Of a stretch of 64,000 nucleotides of DNA, positions 42,249 through 53,768 are shown in pieces. The notes below the pieces were generated by a model. That model was not told where the DNA came from. It ran no database searches and saw only the letters and a program-made list of their open reading frames with translations. Made by a program: the position numbers and the translations under genes. The stretch covers positions 6,221,961 to 6,285,960 of the forward strand of contig JAEILZ010000002.1 of the NCBI GenBank assembly GCA_018873225.1, written 5' to 3'. Each line of letters opens with the position of its first letter. The stretch's first letter is position 1. Source of the DNA: [Phialemoniopsis] sp. UDSM-2020 (lineage: Eukaryota; Ascomycota; Sordariomycetes; Thyridiales; Thyridiaceae).

Positions 42249-45167
42249 ATGGCTTCGCTCAACCCATATCTCGCCTACAAGCGCGATACAAGCCGCCTTG
42301 TTTACTGGATCGTCAAAACATCCAGGGCCATTACTTCGCCTGACGCCATCGCAGGCAACAAGACTCAAAACCCCGGCAAACACTATGAGGTCAGGGTGGC
42401 CGACCTCGTCTCGCTGTCCAAGCTCATCTCGAAATCTGTCGACACCGCCCCCGCTCCCATTCTTGCGCTCTTCGACACCGTTATCCAGGCAAGAACACAA
42501 GCATACGAGACCTTCCAAAGGTTCAACGCAAGTCAACGTGATCCTGATGTTGAACGAAGCAACATCTCTCACAAATTCTTCATCGATGCACTCACCCAAG
42601 CCTTTAACCTACTGGGTGGGGAAGCATGGTTGCAACAGGCTAAGTCGCGGGCCCAACGAGACACGGTTGTTGATGAAGCAAAACTTGACGAGGTCCTGTT
42701 CACGAACCGTTTCTCCTCCTTGAACATCAACCCTGCCGCTACCAATCGAACCGAAGATGCCGACTTGAGTGGAGATGACTCGCCCGCAGAAATCTCGCCA
42801 CAGCAAGCTCCCAGAAGCCGTCAACAGAAACAATCTCGTAAGGGTAAGAAAGGCAAGAATTCGAAGAGGAGGAAGAGGCAGAACCCCAATGCCGCCCAGG
42901 GAGAGAGTCTCGAAGAGATTCCCATGGAGAGCTACAGAGTCATTCAAGATGAAGACGGCATCATCACAGACTATCTCATGGCGGTGTACGCCCTCATTAG
43001 GGAGTGGGCAGACCTCCGCGCCTACGTCCAAGGATTGTGGCACGAGGTTGCATACAGCGGACTGAACAGCGCTGCTGCGGGGACTTTGACTAAGATTGCC
43101 ATCAACATGGTTCAGCGTTCTGCTGCTGCCATGTTTGTTGACTTTCCCGGGCATGACTCCTACGATACTGTGATGAACACAATCACCCGCGGTAACCCAG
43201 ACACGGCGCAAGGAAGGTTCCGCACCAGTATTCATGTGATCGCACCAGATCGGACTGACAGCGTGAAGCTCAAAGAAGTGAAGATCAGTGTCAAAGAGCA
43301 GTTCTTGATCTACACTTACCAAGATCTCCTCGAATTCGTCTCAGACTTCCAAAAAAATCAAACCGGTAAGCCGACCAAGCGGATGGCTGCGCGGCTTCGA
43401 GAATGGAACCCCGCCCTGGATCTTCAAGCTGCCACCGAGGATGAGAGATTGGAGTGGCGCCACTGCTATACCATCAACTGGCTCTACGATCTCGTCAACT
43501 TGTTTTCGGCTATAGTTGTGCAGCGAAATACTCTCAAAGGAGAGAATCACGAGCTAGAAAAGGTCGACTGGTCTCCCTCAGGTCCGTGGGATATGCATCG
43601 GCGGCTATATGGTCTGAACGAGTTTGCTGGTTTCGTCACACATCTTGCCTACCAGAAGGAAGGCTCGGACATTCGAAACAAAATACTACCCCACCATGTC
43701 TTTCAGCTGCAGTCTATTGTCGACTCTTTCACTGTGTCTCGAGGCTGGTCGCTAAGTGCTCTTGATGGTCACATTCTCACACAACCAGCGGGGCAGTTTC
43801 GCCCATCACGCGACATCGACATTGTCCTCGACCGGCAGGGTGAGAGATTTGGCCGCGGAGTCCTACCAGCGGTGGAGATACTCAAGCAGTTCTTGCAGCG
43901 CGACGGTATCCTGCATGGCGATTGCGACCGTCACAAGTCGAGTTATGACATAATAGACTGCCTTGGATATGATTTCTTTCACTGGCTTGGAGAGTCCAAG
44001 TACAAATACGGACTGAATACAATACCACCATCCCGATTCTCTGCGTCGAACACAAATGGTCTATGGGACTATTGTCCGCTGCTTTGCGGTGCTGGCCTCG
44101 CCGAAGGACTCACGGAGGTCTACGAGGACGGTGTCCTACTATTGGATAGACTCCCGCACGTCTTCCTTCTGATCCACTTGCACAACATGCTCGTTCAGAA
44201 GAAGTACATAGAACAACCAATAGGACTGTACGCAGCATTCCAGGACTTGTTCCAGGACGCCTTATTCGTTGATGGCAAGATTCCAACTTCAAACTACAGC
44301 GAAGCCCTCCTGGCACGACTAGGCCACCGTAGGGGACGCCAGCAAGCGGCAGAGACTCGCGGTGGTTTTGAAGAGAACCGATTCTTCAAAACCAAGTCTT
44401 TTCTGATGGCATGCCAAGAAGCAGGATGGGATGTTGACAAGGTCTCTGACGACGACATTCCTTTCCCTTCGCTCTACGCATTCCTTCGGATCAAGCAGAG
44501 CAAGTCAGCCCTTCGCACAGCGACTAGCAACACAGAATGCCCAGATACGAATCTCGTTCGCCGTGCCAAAACCGAAGGATTCTCCGAGGAAGCACTGATG
44601 GAGATGATGTCAGACTTGTCCCGGCGCACTAGTCACAGCGAGCCGATTCCCCAGCATGTTCTCGAATCTGCGGTACCAGAGGGTTACACGCTTGGTGATG
44701 CGCCCAAAATGCGTCACACTAATAACGGTGCACTCTCGGGTCGCGATCTGCTTGCTTGCCTCAAGCTGGACATCATGACTGACGTGCATGGTGAACTCAG
44801 GCCCTTGTCAGGGCTCAACTACATCTGGGTCATTGCCCGGTTCATGATGCAATTTGAGATGTTCGAAGAGGAACTCAAGAACTGCCATAACCCACTCTAT
44901 GTCGAGGCCTACGAGCGCGATCCAGAGTTGAAGTCGCATAAGCGCCTTGGCCTTGTAGTTCTCGCGCTTCAGGTGCAGGAAGAAGAATGTCTACGCGTCA
45001 TGGCAAAGGCATTTCAGAACCCGAGAGCCGGGTTTATGAACCACATTTACTGGGACGATTTGACAAGTGCTAGCGAGGAGGCAGAATCACATCTCAAGAA
45101 CGAGCCCGTTCGACACCTGCAACTTGATGTGATTAGTTCCAAGGGTTGTCAGGGCGAAGTATCGTGA
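42249..45167 (+). CDS. Large DUF6604 protein
   Basis: Single uninterrupted exon, 972 residues. The N-terminus (YLAYKRDTSRLVYWIVKTSRAI, then YEVRVADLVSLSKLIS) matches the DUF6604 domain, common in plant-associated and soil ascomycetes and usually followed by long uncharacterised regions. Residues about 185-220 are a basic tract (RQQKQSRKGKKGKNSKRRKRQ) that may be a nuclear localisation signal. The remainder is helical, with conserved-looking stretches such as HCYTINWLYDLVNLFSAIVVQ and DYCPLLCGAGLAEGLTE. No enzymatic motif was recognised. The unbroken frame over 2.9 kb argues that the gene is functional. It converges with striatin. Confidence 0.82.
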   Translation: MASLNPYLAYKRDTSRLVYWIVKTSRAITSPDAIAGNKTQNPGKHYEVRVADLVSLSKLISKSVDTAPAPILALFDTVIQARTQAYETFQRFNASQRDPDVERSNISHKFFIDALTQAFNLLGGEAWLQQAKSRAQRDTVVDEAKLDEVLFTNRFSSLNINPAATNRTEDADLSGDDSPAEISPQQAPRSRQQKQSRKGKKGKNSKRRKRQNPNAAQGESLEEIPMESYRVIQDEDGIITDYLMAVYALIREWADLRAYVQGLWHEVAYSGLNSAAAGTLTKIAINMVQRSAAAMFVDFPGHDSYDTVMNTITRGNPDTAQGRFRTSIHVIAPDRTDSVKLKEVKISVKEQFLIYTYQDLLEFVSDFQKNQTGKPTKRMAARLREWNPALDLQAATEDERLEWRHCYTINWLYDLVNLFSAIVVQRNTLKGENHELEKVDWSPSGPWDMHRRLYGLNEFAGFVTHLAYQKEGSDIRNKILPHHVFQLQSIVDSFTVSRGWSLSALDGHILTQPAGQFRPSRDIDIVLDRQGERFGRGVLPAVEILKQFLQRDGILHGDCDRHKSSYDIIDCLGYDFFHWLGESKYKYGLNTIPPSRFSASNTNGLWDYCPLLCGAGLAEGLTEVYEDGVLLLDRLPHVFLLIHLHNMLVQKKYIEQPIGLYAAFQDLFQDALFVDGKIPTSNYSEALLARLGHRRGRQQAAETRGGFEENRFFKTKSFLMACQEAGWDVDKVSDDDIPFPSLYAFLRIKQSKSALRTATSNTECPDTNLVRRAKTEGFSEEALMEMMSDLSRRTSHSEPIPQHVLESAVPEGYTLGDAPKMRHTNNGALSGRDLLACLKLDIMTDVHGELRPLSGLNYIWVIARFMMQFEMFEEELKNCHNPLYVEAYERDPELKSHKRLGLVVLALQVQEEECLRVMAKAFQNPRAGFMNHIYWDDLTSASEEAESHLKNEPVRHLQLDVISSKGCQGEVS

Positions 45168-45722
45168 ACAGGTGTTTTCGCTATCTTGGAGGTATGTTAC
45201 AGCTCGGACGTTTCAGAGCAGCAATGCAAGCTTCATCCACAAAGAGAGAGACAGACTCGCTTAATGATAAATTGATACATGGATTTGGTATAATGAATTC
45301 CGTCTTACTCGTTACAACGGCCCTCTCCCTTCCCTTCACTACGTCCCAATTTCGCATTCGGCGGTGCCAGAAAGTAGCTCAAGTGAAGGACGCGAGTCAT
45401 CGCTGATAGCCAAGGCTCTCTTCCGTCGACGAGTTGAAGAGCTCGGGCTCCTGTCGAATGCCTCTGCCGGGAGTACTAGGTGCGACACGGCCCCCAGAGA
45501 CCGACTACTCGAACAACTCTACCGTTCCCCGTCTGCCTCGTCCTGACTCATTGAGCCGTTGGGTGACGTCTCACCTGCAGACCTTCGGTGAGACTCATGT
45601 ATGGCCATCCTTTGCTCTTGGCCGCGCAGTCTGCGCGGAGCATGGTCCCTCGTAACGGCTGGCAGGGACCAACGATGGTATTGCCGAGGCCAGAGGTGCA
45701 GTGGTGTCTCAGGAGTCGCATC
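45168..45722. other. Intergenic between convergent DUF6604 and striatin genes
   Basis: Holds both 3' ends; no gene seen. Confidence 0.4.
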
Positions 45723-48412
45723 CTAACGCGCAAAGACCTTGACAACACCGTCGCCTCCGCCACTCACGACCCACCGGCCATCCTGACTCCACACCACGGA
45801 GCAGACTCCTTCGCCGCGCATGATCCTGTGTGATGTGATCTCCTGTGTACACGCGCGCTTCTCCAGGCTCCAGAATCGGAGCGATGCATCGTGACCCGCG
45901 CTGACGAGCTCACGGCCGTCGGGGCTCAAGGAGAGGCTAGAAATAGCAGCAGGGTGTGCTAGCATGTTGTATGTACATTGACCTACGCGACGTGTTAGCG
46001 CGAATCGCTTGAGGGAAGCCGGGTTTCTGATCCTAACTCACCGCTATTGGCATCGAAGAACCGAACAAAGCGGTCTTCGTGGCCCGAAATGATGACGCCT
46101 TCCACGCCGGAGCCCGCCATAGCTCGTCCGCCACCAGTCGGCCCACCTCCAGAGCTGGCATCATCGTCACCGAGCTGAGGCTGGTCCAGACCTGACGTGG
46201 TGGCCACCACGGCATTGACGCTGGTGTTTGGCGTGCCGTCATATGTCTCCAGACTGGCCATATTGCCCATCTCGTCTCCGGTCTTGGTATCGTACACGAT
46301 AATGGCAGCATCGGAATAGGCCACGACAAAAGCTTCTCCGCTACCTCCGAGGGCGGTGATGCTCGTCGGACTTGCCTTTGAGTTGGCGCGAGTGATGGTA
46401 TGGACAAGGGTGTGGTGGAAGGGACTGTTGGTTGCCATGCTGGGTTGTGGGCTGTTGGGGAAGCCCGAGCCTGAGCTCATCGAGTTGCCTCTAACACGCC
46501 CGCCGCTCCCCGCTCCCCGCCTCCCAGCAGCTCCAGCGGGCTGTGGTGAGCTTAGCTGCGGCGGCGCACTGACAGCCCATACATGCACCGTACCGTCTGC
46601 CGCGCCTGATGCCAGCAGGATCCTATCTGCGGACCCGTAGCGGTTCTCCTGGCCAAAGATCGCGCCAAGCGTAGCGGGTAGAACACACAGGGCCCAGACG
46701 GCGTCCTTATGACCTTCGAGAGTAGCCTTGGGATCTACACGGCCCCGTTCCCAAACGCGGATGAAGGTGTCTTGTCCTCCAGAGAAGATCCAACCGTCTC
46801 CCTGGGCACGACCGCCCGTCGAGAAGTTGGGAGACGGAGACCAAGATGCAATGCAGAGCACGGCGCCCTGGTGGCCACGGTGTGTGAAATCGGCTTGGAC
46901 ATCCAGATCCGAGGCAGCATTGCCACCAGGTTGCGAGGCAGCGCGAGGGAGGTGAAAACGCTTGATCAGACCGTCATCGCCGGCCGTGCATACCTCTGGC
47001 TCCCCCGGGCTTCCGCCGCCCGAGAAGATGACTGTTCGGACAGTATCGAGATGTCCGCGCAGGCCAAAGCGCAGCTTGAAATTGCCACTGTCTGATTTTT
47101 GACCCAACGAGTTGAGAGATAGCTCATGCTCTGCACTCCTTCGGCGCGACATGCTGCTCTTCCTCCGGTGGGAGCCCGGCCCGCGACTAGGAGATTTGGG
47201 AAGGTTATCGGCTGCCGGAAACACATCGGTATCTGGTCGGGTGCTTGCTGGTTGGGAGGACGAGGCAGCGGACGCGGCGGGGTCGGCAAAGGAGGCTTCG
47301 TTAAAATCCCAGCCGTCCGAGTCCATGGCACCACGCTTGTTTCCCGCTTCCTCCCCTGTCTCCGGCCGACCAAGGTTCTTCAAGGCGTTGTTGGTGTCGG
47401 CGATACTCTCCTCAACCAAGCGCGTGCTAACCGAGGAAGTCGAGGGCCAGTCCGTAGCAGCGTTGCCGAACAGGGGTGCCGTCTCGGCGTTTGAGCGGAC
47501 CATGGGTGCCGCCTGCGCCTCGGGCCCCTTGACGGCAAAATTGTTGGCCGAAATGGACTGGGCAGGAGGTGCGTGATTGGCAGGTACCGGCGCTGGGCGC
47601 TGGACGTCACGTATGTGATTCTGACCCTGGCGCGCAGGTTGGGAGAAGTGATCGAGTTGTTGCTGAGCGATGGGTAAGCCAAATACAGGGTCGTTCTCGC
47701 CACGCAGATCGTCGATCAGAGGGAGCGGCGGAGATTCTCGTGGTGGGATGGGATTCGCGGGCGTGATCATAAGGTAGGCAAATTCGGCTTGGCACTGGTC
47801 CAAGAAGGTCTTGAGGTCCGTTCTCTGTGTCTCGTCGTCGGCAATGCGATCCAACTCGGTACCTTCAACGGGACCGTCTCCATGATCCTTGGAAGAAGCT
47901 AAGGCGCAAGAGTTAGCATGACGCTCCCAACCAAAATTCGCTCGAATGAGCAGGTACCTTGTAGCTTCTCATGTATCTTCTTGGCGCGGTCGAATGATTC
48001 TGTTGTGGTAGATGACTGGTCCGGGTCCGAGGTGGTGGTCGAGCCTTTGATCTGCGAAGCCTGGTCCTTGACCTTTTTCTCCAGGATTGTGACATATTTC
48101 TTGAGCGCCTTTTGCGTGGCATCCGCTCTCCTCGCCGCGCCCTCGAGTGAAGCTATCCTGCCCTTCATCTCCTGTTTCTCAATCTCCCATGCGTTGCGGT
48201 CGCGTTCATGACGATGCCACTCGGTCTGTAAAAATCGCATCACGCCTGCCAAAAGACCGCAGGATTAGCACTTGCGCACGCGTCATCTGTGGAAGGACAA
48301 ACGGACCTTGGAGCGTGTACTCGGTGGCATGGGGCTGGTTCGACGCGTTGCCCTGCATGGAGCCCATATCACCACCAGGGCCGCCCATGCCATTGCCTGT
48401 ATTGGTCCCCAT
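45723..48412 (-). CDS. pro11: Striatin (STRIPAK scaffold, PRO11-like)
   Basis: Four exons give 836 residues: 48307-48412, 47958-48245, 46042-47898 and 45723-45982; the three introns are GT-AG and phase-correct. The first exon encodes a Gly/Met-rich start ending ATEYTLQ. The striatin N-terminal domain follows: [20 protein letters not shown], a coiled coil ([17 protein letters not shown]) and [18 protein letters not shown] disordered middle leads to a C-terminal WD40 propeller from about residue 410 ([55 protein letters not shown], ending [10 protein letters not shown]). Striatins are the B''' PP2A scaffold of STRIPAK. In Sordaria the orthologue PRO11 is needed for fruiting-body formation and hyphal fusion. 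Length and domain order match that protein. Confidence 0.96.
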
Positions 48413-49626
48413 CGCGCCAGAGACAGAAATGCTTGTCCGCAGCCGGTCTTGCCGTCCCGGCGATGTCGCTCTTGCTCAGTCCAGCGAATTGGCCAGGGGT
48501 GTAGGACGTCGCGAGACAGAAGGTGTTTGATCTTGTCGTCCTGTCTGGATCGTTGTCGTCGGTACTTGTGTTACTTGATATGTGCGCATCTGTGCCAAAT
48601 AGCGAGAGGCTTGGTGTCGTCGATTCGGTCAAGGAGATCAAGTCCGGGCCCAAAATATCGTACAATGAACAAAGGCAGGGCGACGCGATGATGAGGTGCT
48701 TGAAATATCTGCAATGGAGTTGTCGAGTGGAGGCGCGAGAGATGCGAGAGGTGGCCACAAGCTTTGTTGCAGCTTCGACGATGTAGCGAAAGCACGGATG
48801 CCCGATCGAGGAAGCTAGCTATGGGACGCGACTTTGGTGCGTTTTGAGGTGAGGCAAGACCCGAGAGGGATGCCCAGCCGGGGAAGAGGAGGAAAATCGA
48901 ATCCAGCCCGGGGCGGCCTTGGTCGGGTAGAGAGAGGTAAAAAGATCAATGGAAAGTAGCAGAGGTGGTGATGCAAAGCCCCTTGCAAAGCCAGGTTTTC
49001 CTCAGTAGCAAGGAAGAGAGAAGAGAGACACACAGTGTACAGTGTGGTGGTGGTGGTGGTGGCACGGACGCACAGCAGCAGAAAGCTCTCCCCTTTCGCA
49101 CTTGCTACACCACACACAACACAAACAGCACAGGACCAACAAACTCGAGAAGCAGCAGTTGTGGAGCAAAAGCAGGAGCACGGAGCACAAAGCACAGCTC
49201 GCGGCGCCTGGGGCGTGAAAGCAGGGAAGCTACCACTGATCATGAACCAATCAGCAGACTCTGATACACGTGAGAGACCTCCATATTTTTTTTTCTTATG
49301 GCTGGGTTCTGGATTAGGTGGCCCGTGCCGACTCTGTCCACTGGGCTGTTTCAGGGGCGGATCCCACTGATCTCCAGTGAACTCTTGGCGGCACTAGCAC
49401 TGATAAGGACATTCCTGGATTAAGGCTCTCCACGATTCTCTCAAGTGTGTCGATGCGGGAACGGTTTCCAGGTCAGACATGCGACGCTTGAGGAGAAAGT
49501 TGGACAATAGCGCCCAAGTAACAGGCTTAAGGGGTATCTAGAGGTTGGGCAACATTGCCTGCTGCCCACGGTTGGTATCATCAAAAGAGAAGCGTCCTTC
49601 CCCACGCGTCCGAGTAGTGGCTCGCC
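48413..49626. promoter_or_regulatory. Upstream region of striatin gene
   Basis: A 1.2 kb stretch between two minus-strand genes. It contains a TGG trinucleotide array (49045-49062) and purine-rich runs on the plus strand, giving a CT-rich leader on the minus strand. Probably promoter and 5' untranslated region of striatin plus the 3' end of RAD14. No gene recognised. Confidence 0.45.
49045..49062. repeat. TGG microsatellite
   Basis: Six perfect TGG units in the upstream region of striatin. Confidence 0.9.
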
Positions 49627-50984
49627 TCACAGCGTCAGCTCCTCGACCTCGAGTCCGCATTCGAGACATTTCTTGACCGTCATCCCATCCTCCGTCTCTA
49701 CCGCTCTGCCCCATTCATGCACGTGTTTGTCGGCAGCGCCCACCCTGTCGCCAAATTTGGTCGCCCTGCCCTCGCCTTGATCTGCGCCACCTTTGGCGGC
49801 ATTGCGTCGAAAAGCCTCGGTCCTCGTCCGCTTCTTGAGCTCCTTCAATTTCTCGTGGAACTTGGCTTCTTTCCTCCGCTTCTTGTCCGCCTCGCGCCGC
49901 TCAAACTCGGCGTCGAGCGCCTCGGCCGATCCCCACTTCTCCTTGAATGCGTACTCCTCCACCTGGTACCGCAGGAAGAGCATCATGTCATGCCAGTGTG
50001 ACTTGTGCGGATTTGGTCGTGACAGGTGTGGTAAGAGGTCGGCGTCTTTGAGTTCGGCTGTTTCCGTAGTTGAAACGTTAGTCGACCCGAAGCAAAGGGA
50101 TCATTTCCGCATACGAGGAAGAATGGCTGTGATAGGACTCACGCTCGGTCAACAAGTAATCCGCCCTGCACTCCGTCTTGGTCAAGAGACTGTACTTCTC
50201 CGGGTACTTTTCCTTGCACGTATTGCAAACGCGGCAGCCAAACACCTCATCCCACACAAAGTCAATCTCGAGGCTCCCACACTCGCGGCACTTCTTGCGC
50301 TCCTTCTCGTCCGCCAGCACGCTCAGACCGGGCTCAAAGGGCCCGGCCTTTTGCCTGCGTAAGTTGCGGATCAGCTGCAGCCTCTCCCATTCCTTCTGTG
50401 TCATGTGTTTGGGTTTCTCCTCTCCAGCCGGTTTCCCACCGGCGCCGTCCGTCGCAAACGCCTTGTTGTACGGATCATCCTCGGCCGAGAGGAATCCTCC
50501 CTTGGTATCGGTCATGGCGCTGAAGTTGTAGTCGACAAACTTGGTGAACTTGCGGGCAGGCCTGATTTCGCCATCTTGCTTGGTACCGTCGCGATTCGAC
50601 GTAGGTACGCTCGAAGGGGAGGTTTGTGAGATGGACGAGTGCGGTCGCTTATTGTTATTGTTACTGTGAGCTTGCTGCGGCCTGGTGCCGACTACATGGA
50701 TGTCGTCTGTAGGAATAAAGCCTGAGGGGGTGCGATGTGTTGTCGGGACGCCGCCTGCTGCTCGCTGCGCAGCTTCATTTTGGTCGCGGAGTGCTTTTGA
50801 ACGGAGTCGGTTCTCTTCCTGTTCCCCTTGTATGTCAGTTTCCCACAGGGTAAAGTCAAGGCCGGTGCTACCCTGGGGATTGGGCAAATCAACGTACCAG
50901 CCGACGGGTGACCTCTGGCGTTGGCGGTGATGCCGCCTCCCCAGTCACCACCCGTTGTGGCGGGGGAGTGGTGGTGCGGTCCAT
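49627..50984 (-). CDS. rad14: DNA repair protein Rad14/XPA
   Basis: Three exons (50898-50984, 50143-50818, 49627-50057) give 397 residues. The first exon supplies MDRTTTPPPQ to TPEVTRRL, joined to EENRLRSKAL across a 79-bp intron; a start inside the second open frame would miss this conserved N-terminus. The C4 zinc finger (CRECGS, 17 residues, CRVCNTC, about residues 205-230) and the DNA-binding part (LLTKTECRADYLLTE, PELKDADLLPHL, NPHKSHWHDMMLFLRYQVEEYAF) are the XPA signature. Rad14 verifies helix distortion and holds the nucleotide excision repair complex at damaged DNA. A basic helix (KKRRKEAKFHEKLKELKKRTR) follows, and the C-terminus has an extra pair of Cys (KKCLECGLEVEEL). Confidence 0.96.
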
Positions 50985-51676
50985 GGAGACAGGAGTCTGT
51001 TTGTTGTTATGCGCCGCGATACGATATTCAAACGGTGTGTCGCTGGTCACGGCCGTGGGCAGAATAGGGACAGAATAGGCGTGTCCTATGTGTTACGAAG
51101 CCAAAAAGAAGATCGGGTGCTCTTGTGCGTCGGATTCTTGTGAGGCGGCGGCATGAATGACGCTGTAATGCGCAGGCAGAACGAGTCAGCGGCGATTAGA
51201 TAGCGGCACTCGTGGCGCTAGCGCACAGGCATCACCAGGCGCAAGTCACTGAAAATTTAGTGGGACTAGGAATGCTCAGGGGCCCTACCAATCTCGACCA
51301 TGATTGCTTCTCGTGCTTCAAGTTGTATCTTCTTCTTAGTCTCAAGGTCCGACAAATCGTCTTTCTATTCACTGAGGGATTACACTACTGTTACACATGG
51401 TCCCATCTACGCCTCAAAGAAGAACTGCCGAGGCAGGAAACACTCGAGAGCTAGCTGCACCTTGGATGCGCCTGGGCCGTGGGAAAGCATGGATATGCTT
51501 CATGTGACGAATGTTCAATTGATAGAGAACGAGACATTGCAACGCGAATAGTCCCATTTCAACCTTTTGTCTAGCCACGGAGGCTTTCTTGCTTGGTAGC
51601 TTCAATGTTCGTGGCCGCCATGACCCTGCGTGCCAGTAACCCCTTGCCGCTATGATGCTTTCCTTGGGATCGTAGC
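50985..51676. other. Intergenic between RAD14 and PHO88
   Basis: Promoter of RAD14 and 3' end of PHO88, both on the minus strand. Nothing else seen. Confidence 0.4.
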
Positions 51677-52458
51677 TTACTCCTCCTTGACACCACCACG
51701 GCCGGCGCGCTCGGCGGCCTCGACAGCCTTCTTGTCGCTCTGGACCTGGCCGTTCTGGAAAGCGCTCATGAAACCAGCAGCAGCCTTGAAAGGTCGCTTC
51801 AGCTCGCCGGTGGCGGGCTGGCCGAAGACGTGGATCTTGGTCAGGTTGGCCTCGAAGGCGCCCTTGAGGGGGATGATGGACTGGATAAGCAGCGGGTTGG
51901 TGTACTGGAGGTACAGGTGCATGAAGGCCATCATGGCAACACCCATCATCTGACCGCGGAACAGGGTCTTGAGCTGGGACTTGTCGTAGGCCTGGACGGT
52001 GGTGGTGACGAGCTTGCCCTCCTCGGTGGAGCCCATGGGGGCGGGCTCGACGTACTTGAGCGTAGTCAGATCTGTTGGGGGTTTGGTGTGTCAGTCCCGG
52101 CTACTACTGCCTGCGCACGTGCGCGCGTGTCTGTGTGTGTGTGGGAGAAGGGTCGGCATACCCTTCTTGCGATCAATGACCGAGTTGATGTACAAGTAGA
52201 TGGCCACGATGATCAGGTTGCTCAGGACGTAGGCGCCACGGCACATGTTGAGGACGTTGGGGTCGTCAAAGGGCACCTTCTTGGCGACCTGCATCATACC
52301 AAGGATGATGACGAGGTTGGTGCTAGAAAGACACACATTGTCAGCGAGACTGGATCGGTCGCAAAGTGAGGCACACGACCGGCCGTCCGTGGGAGCCGGA
52401 GCGGCCACGGCGGGCGCAAACAGGGGAGCGCGACATGCACATACACTTGAGCGTTCAT
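51677..52458 (-). CDS. PHO88: Pho88/SND3 family ER membrane protein
   Basis: Three exons (52445-52458, 52162-52322, 51677-52071) give 189 residues. The first exon is only 14 bases (Met-Asn-Ala-Gln and two bases of Val), a micro-exon that is easy to miss. The second exon reads TNLVIILGMMQVAKKVPFDDP and AYVLSNLIIVAIYLYINSVIDRKK; the third starts DLTTLKYVEPAPMGSTEEGK. Two or three hydrophobic segments place it in the ER membrane. Yeast Pho88/Snd3 takes part in SRP-independent targeting of membrane proteins and affects phosphate uptake. The C-terminal KRPFKAAAGFM to GGVKEE block is strongly conserved in ascomycetes. The second intron holds a GT-rich run. Confidence 0.95.
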
Positions 52459-52865
52459 CTTGGCGGTGTTGAAGAGCGGCAGACACGAGACGTGACAGGT
52501 AAGTTGATTGCGATGGGAGAGGAAAGAGAAGAGGATCTGGTAGTCTTTGCGAGTATTTTTGGGGAGCAGATGGATGGATGGACGTGGATGGAGGCGAATG
52601 GAAGCTAAGCTTGTCTTCTGGCCAGATTGGAATTTTCGAGGGGCGACGGACTCGCGGGCCCTTTCTCGGTGATTGATGATTGGGTGGGTGGCGCTAAAAA
52701 GTTGCGAAATGTCGCATCGGAACCCACTTTCTGTTCTGTTATCTTATCACGCCCACCACTTGACCTCTACCTCCAACCAACAGCCCGGACATCATTGATC
52801 ATCTTTTTCGGATTGATAGACCTAAACTGTCTATGCGTGTTCACAATCTAATTCCAAGTAAAGCT
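52459..52865. other. Intergenic between PHO88 and alpha/beta hydrolase
   Basis: PHO88 promoter and the hydrolase 3' end; both genes are on the minus strand. No gene or clear motif. Confidence 0.4.
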
Positions 52866-53768
52866 TCAGCTCTCAAAGAACGTTGTGCATTCGTCGCCAA
52901 ACCTCTCCGGTGCCTCGAGATGCATGCAATGGCCTACTCCGGGAATGATGACCAGCTTGGACCCTTTGATGCCGTCCGCAATGGCATGGGCCGCCTCCTG
53001 GCTGCACATGGCATCCTCGCCGCCCCAGAGGATCAGAGTCTTCGCTTGAACCTTGCCCGCCTCTTTGACATGGGGGAGTTGATTTGCTGGCTTCATGTCG
53101 TTCACGTTGGTTTGGAAGCCGTACAAGGCCAACTGTGTCTTCCCGCCTGCCACTTGTTGACGGAGCAGGTCAGCCTTGGAGGTATCCGAGAAGTACCACG
53201 GCATGATGGTGTCCATTGCCGACCTGAATTCCTCGTCCGTCTTGGGAATTCCATCTGTCCCTCCGCCGTAGAATCCCATCAGCCTCGCAGCTGCCGCCGC
53301 GTATGCGGGGTCATCCTTGCGCTTGTTATACCAGTCCATCATGTTCGTATTCGGGGGCCCGTCCATGATCTGCGCTCCGACCAGGACCAGCTTGCCGACC
53401 CGAGACGGGTACTTCTCGGCATACCGTAGAGCGATGGCGGCTCCGTGAGATGCGCCGACCAGGATGGGTAAGCTGTCAAGCCCCAGGTGACCACGGAGGT
53501 GTTCCAAGTCATCAGCCATGGTCTTGGCCGTCATGGTGTCGCTCTCCGAAGGCCGGCTTGACTCGCCGTTGCCGCGTGGCTCAAAATATAGCACCGAATT
53601 CTTCCTTTCAAAATGCGGGCCAAAGCCGCTGACGAGATAGCCAGCGGGCATGCCCCAGCCGACTGACTGGACGACAACGAGTGGCCCATTGCCATTGATC
53701 AAGTAGTGAAACCGAATCCCGTCAGCCTCAAAAAAGTGGTCACCTGATGAAAGCGGCGAAGAGTCCAT
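52866..53768 (-). CDS. Alpha/beta hydrolase
   Basis: Single exon, 300 residues from Met 53768. The fold reads FHYLINGNGPLVVVQSVGWGMP, VLYFEPRGNGESSRP, the nucleophile elbow ILVGASHGAAIAL (Ser107), LILWGGEDAM (acid, Asp252) and VIIPGVGHCMHLEAPERF (His280). This is the catalytic triad of the epoxide hydrolase/haloperoxidase-like superfamily. No signal peptide, so cytosolic. The frame is open upstream to another Met at 54038, but the extra 90 residues have no family resemblance, and a TATATAAG lies only about 14 bases before the chosen start. Substrate unknown. Confidence 0.85.
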   Translation of the reverse strand: MDSSPLSSGDHFFEADGIRFHYLINGNGPLVVVQSVGWGMPAGYLVSGFGPHFERKNSVLYFEPRGNGESSRPSESDTMTAKTMADDLEHLRGHLGLDSLPILVGASHGAAIALRYAEKYPSRVGKLVLVGAQIMDGPPNTNMMDWYNKRKDDPAYAAAAARLMGFYGGGTDGIPKTDEEFRSAMDTIMPWYFSDTSKADLLRQQVAGGKTQLALYGFQTNVNDMKPANQLPHVKEAGKVQAKTLILWGGEDAMCSQEAAHAIADGIKGSKLVIIPGVGHCMHLEAPERFGDECTTFFES

